From positions 1 to 64,000 of the forward strand of contig CP102405.1 of NCBI GenBank assembly GCA_024628785.1: DNA of 64,000 nucleotides, in the 5' to 3' direction. Positions 18,039-25,496 of this stretch are shown one piece after another. The notes under the pieces are model-generated. The model did no database searches, was not told the DNA's origin, and saw only the letters and a program-made list of their open reading frames with translations. Made by a program: the position numbers and the translations under genes. The stretch is from Fusobacteria bacterium ZRK30 (GTDB taxonomy: Bacteria > Fusobacteriota > Fusobacteriia > Fusobacteriales > Fusobacteriaceae). Position 1 is the stretch's first letter. The number at the start of each line of letters is the position of its first letter.

Positions 18039-19064
18039 TTATAATATCCTGTTGTTATATTCCTCTCTAGTTATAATCCCTTTATCGAATAAGGTTTCTA
18101 AAGATTTCTCCATTGTTATCATCCCAAACCTGGCCCCTGTCTGTAAAGCAGACGGTATTTGATGTATTTTTCCTTCCCTTATAAGGTTTCCTATAGCCGG
18201 TGTTCCTACCAATATCTCTAAAGCTACTCTTCGACCGCTTCCATCTTTTAATGGAACTAACTGCTGAGCTATTACTCCCCTTAGAGAAGTGGATAACTGA
18301 GACCTAATCTGTCCCTGTCTTTCCTTTGGAAATACATCTATTATTCTATCTATTGTTTTAGCCGCACTGTTTGTATGTAGAGTTCCAAAAACTAGATGAC
18401 CTGTCTCAGCTGCTGTGATTGCAGCCTCTATAGTTTCTAAATCCCTCATCTCTCCTACAAGGATTACATCCGGATCCTGTCTGAGGATATATTTTAATGC
18501 AGTTCTAAATGAAGCTGTATCCGATCTGATCTCCCTTTGTTCTACCAAACTTTTCTTATGGCTATGCAGGTATTCTATAGGATCTTCAATTGTTATTATA
18601 TGGTGTGGTTTCTCATCATTTATCTTATCTATCATAGCTGCCAAAGTAGTCGTTTTCCCACTCCCTGTAGGTCCTGTGACCAAAACCAGTCCATTTTTAT
18701 ATTCTGTAAATTGTTTCAGGGTTCCCGGTAATTTTAACTGTTCAAAGGAAAGAATTTCAGTATTTAATACTCTTATAGTTATCCCAATTGTTCCCCTCTG
18801 CATATGTATATTTACTCTGTATCTTCCCAATCCTGCTACCCCAAAGGCAAAATCATATTCATGGTGTTCCTTAAACTCTATATATTGATCTTCTGACAGA
18901 ATTGTTTTAGCTAGATCTTCTAATTTTTTAGGCACCATCTTATCAAAATCACCTGTGTCTAACAGATCCCCATTTATTCTTATCATAGGCGGTCGCCCTA
19001 CTACAAAGTGAACATCTGATCCGCCAACCTCTTTAGCTTTCTCTAAAACTTTTCTTAATTCCAT
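18039..19064 (-). CDS. pilT: Type IV pilus retraction ATPase PilT
   Basis: A 341-residue hexameric ATPase that depolymerises type IV pili for twitching motility and DNA uptake. It has an N-terminal PAS-like domain (1-110), Walker A GPTGSGKTT (131-139), the Asp box, Walker B (DVILVGEMRD) and a His box (GHLVFGTLHTNSA). The C-terminal AIRNLIRE motif, needed for retraction in characterised PilT proteins, reads AIGNLIRE here, with Gly in place of Arg. It follows the GNAT gene by 15 bases on the same strand. No pilin or assembly genes are in the window. Confidence 0.93.
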   Translation of the reverse strand: MELRKVLEKAKEVGGSDVHFVVGRPPMIRINGDLLDTGDFDKMVPKKLEDLAKTILSEDQYIEFKEHHEYDFAFGVAGLGRYRVNIHMQRGTIGITIRVLNTEILSFEQLKLPGTLKQFTEYKNGLVLVTGPTGSGKTTTLAAMIDKINDEKPHHIITIEDPIEYLHSHKKSLVEQREIRSDTASFRTALKYILRQDPDVILVGEMRDLETIEAAITAAETGHLVFGTLHTNSAAKTIDRIIDVFPKERQGQIRSQLSTSLRGVIAQQLVPLKDGSGRRVALEILVGTPAIGNLIREGKIHQIPSALQTGARFGMITMEKSLETLFDKGIITREEYNNRIL

Positions 19065-19079
19065 AAAATCTCCCCTGTT

Positions 19080-19583
19080 TTATTTGATTATATACTCTTC
19101 GTATAGTTCATCATTATCCTCTGCCAAGCCTATAAAAACAGCATTGTTTTTTAAAATTATTTTTCTTGATCCCTCATTATCAGAGGTGCAAGACACTCTT
19201 ACCTCTCCTACCCCTAGTTCTTTAGCTTTTTCTATCCCCAGCCGTAGTATATTTGTTCCATACCCTAAAAATCTTTTTTTAGGAGGTATATCATAGCCTA
19301 TGTTTCCATGAACAGGTACACTCTCATGTCTTATCTTTATCATCCCTCTAATCTCTTTTCCCTCAGTATCTACAAGCCAATATTCAGTTGTAGCAACATC
19401 GCCTTCAGGCAAATTTCTTCCACTTCTTATTTCCTCTAACCTTCTTAAATAACCATCAAAATTATCCAAAGCATCCATATATGAGTAATACAAAAGGTCA
19501 TTTTCTTTCCGATAATCAAGTATTATCTCTTTAAATTGTCTTTCAAGTTTTTTTACAGGTAATATTAATTTTATACCTATCAC
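19080..19583 (-). CDS. GNAT-family N-acetyltransferase with unclear start
   Basis: A GNAT acyltransferase of about 164-167 residues. It has the central strands with GYDIPPKKRFLGYGTNIL (acetyl-CoA pyrophosphate-binding Gly-rich turn) and the late CTSDNEGSRKIILKNN helix typical of the family. The start is odd. A perfect ribosome site (GGGAGGTGAT, minus strand 19588-19579) sits at ideal distance from an AUA codon at 19574, exactly where the homologous fold should begin (IKLILPV). The nearest canonical start, the GTG at 19583 used here, lies inside that site. Upstream Mets run into the terminator of hldD. The substrate is unknown. Confidence 0.75.
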   Translation of the reverse strand: MIGIKLILPVKKLERQFKEIILDYRKENDLLYYSYMDALDNFDGYLRRLEEIRSGRNLPEGDVATTEYWLVDTEGKEIRGMIKIRHESVPVHGNIGYDIPPKKRFLGYGTNILRLGIEKAKELGVGEVRVSCTSDNEGSRKIILKNNAVFIGLAEDNDELYEEYIIK

Positions 19584-19684
19584 CTCCCGAATCTCATTTG
19601 TTTCTTTTTTAGATCTTTTTATAATTTTTTTCTCTACGTTTAGAAAACACCTCATAGTAAAAAATAAGTTTTTCACTATAATTA

Positions 19685-19712
19685 AAAACAAGGAAAAAAT
19701 TTCCTTGTTTTT
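19685..19712 (-). terminator. Terminator after hldD (bidirectional)
   Basis: Inverted repeat AAACAAGGAAA / TTTCCTTGTTT flanked by T-runs on both strands, 54 bases beyond the hldD stop. Confidence 0.75.
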
Positions 19713-19765
19713 ATCTTTAAATTCCTATTCTTTTATTCTATAGTTCTTTTAAATATCCTTTAAAT

Positions 19766-20764
19766 TTATAGATATGGATTTTCTTTAGCCAGATGATTTT
19801 GAACGTAATCCTTTATTCCCTCTTCCAATGTATGGAATTTCTCTGTGTATCCCACGGACTTTAATTTTTTCATCTCTGCACAAGTATAATATTGATACCT
19901 TCCTCTAAGATCCTCAGGCATAGGTACATACTCTATAACTTTAGATTCTTCCAATGAATAATCATTTGCACCTGCTCTTATTGCATTTAATGCAAGATCT
20001 TTAAAACTTCTGGCAATCCCGGTTCCTATATTATAGATTCCTGATTTATCCTCACTCTCTATAAAGAACTTCAATACCTTTACTACATCTTTTATATAAA
20101 CAAAGTCTCTTAACTGACCTCCATCTTCATATTCCGCCTTATGAGATTTAAATAATTTTACAAGTCCATCTTTTTTATATTGGTTGAATGCATGAAATAC
20201 CATAGATGCCATTCTTCCTTTATGATATTCCTGAGGTCCGTAGACATTAAAAAACTTTATTCCAACCCATTGTTTAGGAGTTTCCTCCTGTTTAAGTGCC
20301 CAATCATCAAAGAATTTTTTAGAGTATCCATATTTATTCAGTGGTTTTAATTTTTTTAGTTCCTCTGGAGTCACATCATCGTCATAACCTAACTCTCCTA
20401 ACCCATAAGTAGCAGCAGATGAAGCATAAATATAGTTAATCCCCCTTTCTGTACAGAATTTCCATAATTTTTTTGTATATTCATAGTTGTTATCCATCAA
20501 GAAGTCCATATCTGCTTCTGTAGTCGCAGAGCACGCTCCCATATGCACTACTGCCGTTATTTTTGATGCATTTTCCTCAACAGACAGCCAGTCAAACAGA
20601 TCATTTTTGTGTACCCAGTCGTAGTAATCTCTATCTCTTATATTCAACCACTTATCTTCTTTTTCTAACTCTCCAGACAAGATAATATCGTTTCTTCCAC
20701 CTTCATTTAATTCCCAAGTTAGTGCACTGGCAATAAACCCACATGCTCCTGTTATTAATATCAT
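19766..20764 (-). CDS. hldD: ADP-L-glycero-D-manno-heptose 6-epimerase
   Basis: A short-chain dehydrogenase/reductase enzyme (332 residues) that epimerises ADP-heptose at C6, the last step in making the heptose donor for the LPS inner core. It has the NAD(P)-binding turn TGACGFIAS at 5-13, the HMGACSATTE family signature, the catalytic Ser-Ala-Ala plus YGYSKKFFDDW (Tyr-x-x-x-Lys; Tyr at about 147), and the family C-terminal DLRGRYQYYT stretch. Length is normal. Its pathway partner hldC lies far away at 51.7 kb in this window, so the pathway genes are scattered. Confidence 0.95.
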   Translation of the reverse strand: MILITGACGFIASALTWELNEGGRNDIILSGELEKEDKWLNIRDRDYYDWVHKNDLFDWLSVEENASKITAVVHMGACSATTEADMDFLMDNNYEYTKKLWKFCTERGINYIYASSAATYGLGELGYDDDVTPEELKKLKPLNKYGYSKKFFDDWALKQEETPKQWVGIKFFNVYGPQEYHKGRMASMVFHAFNQYKKDGLVKLFKSHKAEYEDGGQLRDFVYIKDVVKVLKFFIESEDKSGIYNIGTGIARSFKDLALNAIRAGANDYSLEESKVIEYVPMPEDLRGRYQYYTCAEMKKLKSVGYTEKFHTLEEGIKDYVQNHLAKENPYL

Positions 20765-20975
20765 ATTCCTAAACCTCCAATTATTTTAGTTCTAGATTTT
20801 TTTATAACCTAATTTTAACATAATTATATATGGATGAGCAAGAAAACTCCTTTATTTTCAGCCTTATTTTCGAAAATATAATCTTTTAAAAAATCCTATT
20901 TAACTTATCTTTCTCCTCTGTACAATTGTAGAAAAAATGACCAGTAATAGAAAAAGCATTAGAGATCCTGAATGT
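20765..20975. other. Spacer between hldD and trxA
   Basis: AT-rich divergent spacer holding the start regions of both genes. A weak TTGCTC-N18-TAAAAT pair for hldD lies near 20815-20845. Nothing else was seen. Confidence 0.4.
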
Positions 20976-21004
20976 TTGACACAGTATATTTAATATGCTA
21001 GTAT
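20976..21004 (+). promoter_or_regulatory. Promoter of trxA
   Basis: TTGACA (20976-20981), a 17-base spacer and TAGTAT (20999-21004), 45 bases before the trxA ATG. Confidence 0.75.
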
Positions 21005-21048
21005 TACTTAAAGATGTTTATAATCAACATAATTTAGGAGGGGTTTTA

Positions 21049-21357
21049 ATGAGTAAAGTTATATATACCGATGAAACTAGTTTTGATACAGTTATCCAAG
21101 ATGGGATTGTTTTAGTTGATTTTTATGCTGACTGGTGTGGTCCTTGCAAGATGTTAGCTCCAATTTTAGATGAATTATCTGAAGAGGTTAGTGCCAAGAT
21201 TGTTAAAGTAAATGTAGATGATAACCCGGGATTATCTCAAAAATACGGTGTTAGAAGTATCCCTACTATGATAGCTTTTAAAAATGGAGAAGCTGTTGAT
21301 CAAATAATTGGATTAGTTCAAAAAAGTGCTTTAAGTGAAAAATTAAATTCATACTAA
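21049..21357 (+). CDS. trxA: Thioredoxin
   Basis: A 102-residue cytoplasmic thioredoxin that reduces protein disulfides. The active site is WCGPCK (W29, C30, C33), with the cis-proline in SIPTM and the usual VDFYADWC and VNVDDNP stretches. The start at 21049 follows AGGAGGGG; an upstream in-frame codon at 20995 has no ribosome site and overlaps the promoter. A single gene with its own promoter and terminator. No thioredoxin reductase is adjacent. Confidence 0.97.
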   Translation: MSKVIYTDETSFDTVIQDGIVLVDFYADWCGPCKMLAPILDELSEEVSAKIVKVNVDDNPGLSQKYGVRSIPTMIAFKNGEAVDQIIGLVQKSALSEKLNSY

Positions 21358-21363
21358 GAGTGA

Positions 21364-21384
21364 GGGTCTTCGGACCCTTTTTTT
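21364..21384 (+). terminator. Terminator of trxA
   Basis: GGGTC-TTCG-GACCC followed by seven T: a stable UUCG tetraloop hairpin. Confidence 0.92.
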
Positions 21385-21467
21385 ATTCTAAAAATTTGGG
21401 ACGAGATAAATTTTCTATCTATTAAAAAAGATTATGGATCCTTAAATTGAAATTTAGTTTCTTACAT

Positions 21468-21495
21468 TTGAAATTGTAAAAAACTATGCTATAAT
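21468..21495 (+). promoter_or_regulatory. Promoter of the LptD-like gene
   Basis: TTGAAA (21468-21473), a 16-base spacer and TATAAT (21490-21495), 52 bases before the start codon. Confidence 0.7.
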
Positions 21496-21547
21496 TTAAT
21501 AATTATAATAGGAAAAATTTGCTTGAAACTAGGGGAGACATGATGAT

Positions 21548-24500
21548 ATGAAAAATTTAAACTCAAAAACCCTTGCTATCCTCCTATTTTGTGTTGTTCA
21601 AATATCCTTTGGTGCAAAAGAACCGGGATTTGGAAATGACCTAAATAAGGCGGCTTCAGCAGGGCTTTTTTCAACTGTAAACGATATAAGTAAAGTTAAT
21701 ACCTCTAATGACGGGGCTGCTGTCTCTAGCGAAAGTTTAGTTATCGATACAAAGAATGATACCTTAACAGCTGATGGCGGGGTAAAATTTCAGTACCAGG
21801 GCTTAAAACTCCAAGCCTTTGGTTTTAAGAGAGATAAGGACTCAAATATAGTTACTGCTACTGGAGATGTCAGGATAGAGATGGGAGATGGTTCTAACCA
21901 AGCCAGAATTGACTCTCATAAAACTCTTCTTTCATTGGACAGCAGTATCTTAAAATACTATGATAGTATTTCCTATATGGAAGTAGGAACTGTAACAGGT
22001 GCCGAAGCTCCCAACGACAGGATATACTTTGGTGGAGAAGTAGGAGAATATAATGAAGAAGCTTTCACTCTAAAAAACGCCTGGTTTACCACTGATTTTA
22101 GTATCTTAGAAACTGGAGATTATAAAAAGGGCGGGTATTATCTTGAGACTAAAAAATTAAAAATAGTCCCGGATAATAAGGCTGAATTTCAAGATATCGA
22201 TCTATATATAAGCGGTCATAAGGTCGGCTGGTTCCCTTGGTATGCAGTCAATATAAGACAAGGTTCCAAAGTACCTCTTTTCCCTGTCTGGGGAGATAAA
22301 ACCGATTATGGATTTCATATATCCAGTGGTGTCAACTACGGAGATAATAACAGTAAATACTTTAAAGGTGGTATAGCCCCTAAATTTGCTGACGAGTTAG
22401 GACTCTTAGTTGGAAGATTTGAAAACTGGTATGATCTGGGAGATTATGGAAAAGGTCTGGTTACTGCTGATGACCTATTAGTAGTAAAAAAAGACAGTTC
22501 TATCGATGACAGATGGGATCTTGCTGCCAATCATGAATATAAAAATGATAAGGGTTATTTAAAATTAGGTCTTCAGAGTACAACAGTAAATAAGATAAGT
22601 TCTTTAGAAGATTACAGAGATGATTTGGAGAGAGGTGGTTACTATGACCCTACCAGTCCTAACTACGGTGGGGAAGAAAGAAATGATGGGGAAGCCATTA
22701 ATTTCATCACTCTGGACTCTGAATTTAAAAATATAGGTGAAAGAAATGATATAACCCTTCATTCTAAGGTTAAGATGTTAGCTGGAGGAGAAGATGCATA
22801 CAGACAACTAGTCGATAACCGGATGGACGATGCTTCTTTTGGTTCCCAGTTAGACCATAAATTGTACACCGATCTTGGTTTCACCAAAGACAACGACGAT
22901 TATATGATCTCTGCCTACTATGACTACCTAAAAGATTTAGATCCTGGTTCCACATCAAAGGAAGATGATGACCAGTCCAGACGTGAAAATTTTGGATTTG
23001 CATTTAACTTAAAGGAAGCTAAGATAGATTTTGCTTACGATCATCAAAGCGGGGACAAATTGAGAAAACTCAGATCTTGGGAGCGTAGCCCGGATTTAGA
23101 GGACATCATAAAGCTTCAGGGAGGAACTATAAACTATGTTCCTTGGTCTGTGTATGAATATGATAAAGATGACAGCGATAAGATCAAACTACACCTTGGA
23201 GAATATGATCTCGGTAGCAGCGGAGCAACCTATAAGGTAAAGTTTGACAGTCTCAGGTCTGAAAAGGAATTAAATTTAGACAACGATCCATTTAGAGAGA
23301 CTAGTAGTTCAAATAATCCAAATTTCAATAAAAGAGATCAGCAGTATAACAAGGAAGAAAATATCATCTATAGTAAAAGTAGTGAAGATAAGGTTGCTAC
23401 TGAATTTTTCTACGACCAATACAGGTTAGAGCTTACCTTTGGACGTACCAAAGAGGAGAACTGGGACAGAGAGGGAATATACAATTATAATGAGGTAGCA
23501 GAAAATGATGCCTATAATATCTATATCAATGAATCGGATTTTGCCCAGATTGAAGTGGAAGATAAAAGACTTAACTTAGGTTATCTCGGTGAAATAGGAT
23601 TAAGATATAACCTTAGATATGACAGTTATACCAAGGGGTATGATTCCTATACTGGTGATAATAGCGGCGGAGATTCATCTCTGCGTCACCAGGTGGATTT
23701 CAATCACAAGGTTACCCTCTTAGATAATACCAACAACCATTTTAGAGATATAGACCTTAGATTAAATAATGAATTCAATTATTTTGGACAACTCTATTCT
23801 TATGACAATGGGAGCCGTAATGGTGACTCTACATATAACGGGCAGGTCAGATTAAAAAACAAAGACAGTATCAACGAATTCAAAGATAAGGTTACATTAG
23901 ACCTTGGAAATACTACAACTATCTATACTGCCGGATATAAACAGAGTAATGACGGCTTTGACAGAGATGTAAAAAGAGGAGACCTCTTTACCAACAACAT
24001 AGATTTTTTAGTCAATGATGAGAAAAAGTTAAACTTATACTATGATCTGGATAAAAGATTTACACGTGGAGAGCTCACCCCTTCAGGCTATGCCTTTGAC
24101 GATGAATATAATGATCTTACCAGCAACAAATTTGGTGGTAGTTACTATATAAATGAAAATTACAGATTTTATTATGGTCATGAAAAAATTGATTATACCC
24201 TAATGAAATCTCAAAATATTCCTACTACCGATCCAAATTACAACTATGACGCAAATGAAAAAGTATCGGAAAGTACATATGGAATCGAGATCAAAGATGA
24301 TCTGGATGTCTATAACTTTACCTATACCCATGGTTCCGATGACAGAACAGACAATAATTCAGAAACTTTTAATATTAAAAATGACATTATCGGTGCCAGC
24401 TATCTGAATGGAGGAGATGTAGAACACTTCTACCGTGCTACTTATGGAATTTATAAGTATGGGCCATCACAAAGTTTAAAAGATTATTCTTCAGATCAGG

Positions 24501-25225
24501 TTTCATTCAGATATGAATACAGGGATAAAAGATTTACCGATGAGGAGCTTAGAAGTTACGCTTCAGCTGAGTATAACAAAGATAAATTAGAGATCACTCC
24601 TGCTGAGATAAGCAGGGTAAAACAAATTTTAAATGAAAGAAATGACAACCAATTGGACTTTAGTCTAAACTCTATTATGTTTGAGGAGATGAATCGTCCA
24701 GAATATAAAAAATACTTTACCCTTTCCCTTATGGCAAAAGTGCATAGGGAAGCCTATAACCAAAGCAATGATTTCTTCGGAAGTTTAAAGGAATTAGAGG
24801 GAGATGTCTATGGTTCTTATAAACGATTTGGACTGGGATATACATATCGTGAAGAAGCCAGCTTTAACAGCAGCTATGACAGAGATATCACCAAACAGGA
24901 GCATGAATTCAGGATGCGAGCCGGGATAGGAAAACCCAGCCAGGGGTGGAACATAAAGTTATCCTATAAAACCGAACTTAATGATGAAGACGAATATGGT
25001 GTCTACCTCGGAAAGGAAATGGGTTACTATGAATGGTCTGTAGGATATACCAAAGATTACGACAGAAATACAGGATCATATGATGACCGTTTAGCTGTTC
25101 AATTTACTCTGCTTACATTCCCAGAAAATCCTCTCTTCGGAATTGGATATAAGGACAAGGATGGAAGTATGACTCCTAACCTATGGCTTGGTAGTGGAGT
25201 AGAGGTAGATGAACCAAAGAAATAA
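21548..25225 (+). CDS. Large LptD/OstA-like outer-membrane protein
   Basis: A 1225-residue exported protein. A signal peptide (about 1-22, ending VQISFGA) is followed by an OstA/LptA-like beta domain (about 55-150: DTLTADGGVKFQYQGLK, with GDVRIEMGDG repeats) and a long C-terminal region rich in Tyr, Asp, Asn and Lys with alternating beta-strand patterns, as in LptD barrels. LptD places lipopolysaccharide in the outer leaflet. At 1225 residues it is much longer than the usual 750-850; the extra length lies in the barrel-like part and is very acidic. The heptose genes in this window fit an LPS-bearing envelope. Start at 21548 after AGGGGAG. No LptE is nearby. The family call rests on overall plan and is not proven. 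Confidence 0.72.
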   Translation: MKNLNSKTLAILLFCVVQISFGAKEPGFGNDLNKAASAGLFSTVNDISKVNTSNDGAAVSSESLVIDTKNDTLTADGGVKFQYQGLKLQAFGFKRDKDSNIVTATGDVRIEMGDGSNQARIDSHKTLLSLDSSILKYYDSISYMEVGTVTGAEAPNDRIYFGGEVGEYNEEAFTLKNAWFTTDFSILETGDYKKGGYYLETKKLKIVPDNKAEFQDIDLYISGHKVGWFPWYAVNIRQGSKVPLFPVWGDKTDYGFHISSGVNYGDNNSKYFKGGIAPKFADELGLLVGRFENWYDLGDYGKGLVTADDLLVVKKDSSIDDRWDLAANHEYKNDKGYLKLGLQSTTVNKISSLEDYRDDLERGGYYDPTSPNYGGEERNDGEAINFITLDSEFKNIGERNDITLHSKVKMLAGGEDAYRQLVDNRMDDASFGSQLDHKLYTDLGFTKDNDDYMISAYYDYLKDLDPGSTSKEDDDQSRRENFGFAFNLKEAKIDFAYDHQSGDKLRKLRSWERSPDLEDIIKLQGGTINYVPWSVYEYDKDDSDKIKLHLGEYDLGSSGATYKVKFDSLRSEKELNLDNDPFRETSSSNNPNFNKRDQQYNKEENIIYSKSSEDKVATEFFYDQYRLELTFGRTKEENWDREGIYNYNEVAENDAYNIYINESDFAQIEVEDKRLNLGYLGEIGLRYNLRYDSYTKGYDSYTGDNSGGDSSLRHQVDFNHKVTLLDNTNNHFRDIDLRLNNEFNYFGQLYSYDNGSRNGDSTYNGQVRLKNKDSINEFKDKVTLDLGNTTTIYTAGYKQSNDGFDRDVKRGDLFTNNIDFLVNDEKKLNLYYDLDKRFTRGELTPSGYAFDDEYNDLTSNKFGGSYYINENYRFYYGHEKIDYTLMKSQNIPTTDPNYNYDANEKVSESTYGIEIKDDLDVYNFTYTHGSDDRTDNNSETFNIKNDIIGASYLNGGDVEHFYRATYGIYKYGPSQSLKDYSSDQVSFRYEYRDKRFTDEELRSYASAEYNKDKLEITPAEISRVKQILNERNDNQLDFSLNSIMFEEMNRPEYKKYFTLSLMAKVHREAYNQSNDFFGSLKELEGDVYGSYKRFGLGYTYREEASFNSSYDRDITKQEHEFRMRAGIGKPSQGWNIKLSYKTELNDEDEYGVYLGKEMGYYEWSVGYTKDYDRNTGSYDDRLAVQFTLLTFPENPLFGIGYKDKDGSMTPNLWLGSGVEVDEPKK

Positions 25226-25233
25226 TACACTTT

Positions 25234-25262
25234 TTGACATTTTGAACAAAATATGTTAGAAT
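25234..25262 (+). promoter_or_regulatory. Promoter of the thrS leader
   Basis: TTGACA (25234-25239), a 17-base spacer and TAGAAT (25257-25262). It gives a leader of about 225 bases before the thrS ATG. Confidence 0.85.
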
Positions 25263-25300
25263 TTCCAGATAATAACAATATTTCAGTAGGAGCTTAGACT

Positions 25301-25339
25301 ATGAGATTACTTACCACCACAACGGATACTTTTATTTAG
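25301..25339 (+). CDS. Threonine-rich leader peptide of thrS
   Basis: A 12-codon frame, MRLLTTTTDTFI, five of whose residues are threonine, four of them consecutive (ACC ACC ACA ACG) and using three of the four Thr codons. AGGAG lies eight bases before the ATG. It sits between the thrS promoter and a strong terminator, the arrangement of attenuator leader peptides such as thrL. Proposed role: ribosome stalling at Thr codons when charged tRNA-Thr is scarce, which prevents termination and raises thrS. It is too short for normal gene calling. Confidence 0.75.
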   Translation: MRLLTTTTDTFI

Positions 25340-25414
25340 GATTTGTAAATATACAGATCTTATTTCCTTTGTAAAAATATAAGTTTTGTATCTGTCTGGA
25401 ATGAAAAAATATTT

Positions 25415-25451
25415 AACCCATCTAGATATGATCTAGGTGGGTTCTTTTTTT
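25415..25451 (+). terminator. Attenuator terminator before thrS
   Basis: AACCCATCTAGAT / ATCTAGGTGGGTT stem (13 pairs with one G-T) and a three-base loop, followed by CTTTTTTT. It lies upstream of the thrS start and not after the previous gene, so it must be read through for thrS expression. A possible competing pairing joins 25390-25399 to 25418-25427, and ACAGAT at 25353-25358 can pair with ATCTGT at 25390-25395. Confidence 0.85.
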
Positions 25452-25496
25452 AGAAAAAAATTAAATTATATAAAAAAATTGAGGAGTGATGTAAAG

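Noticed and set aside
25263-25496. T-box riboswitch in the thrS leader
   Set aside because: No T-box sequence (TGGNACCGCG-like) or specifier-loop structure is visible; the short Thr-rich frame explains the terminator better.
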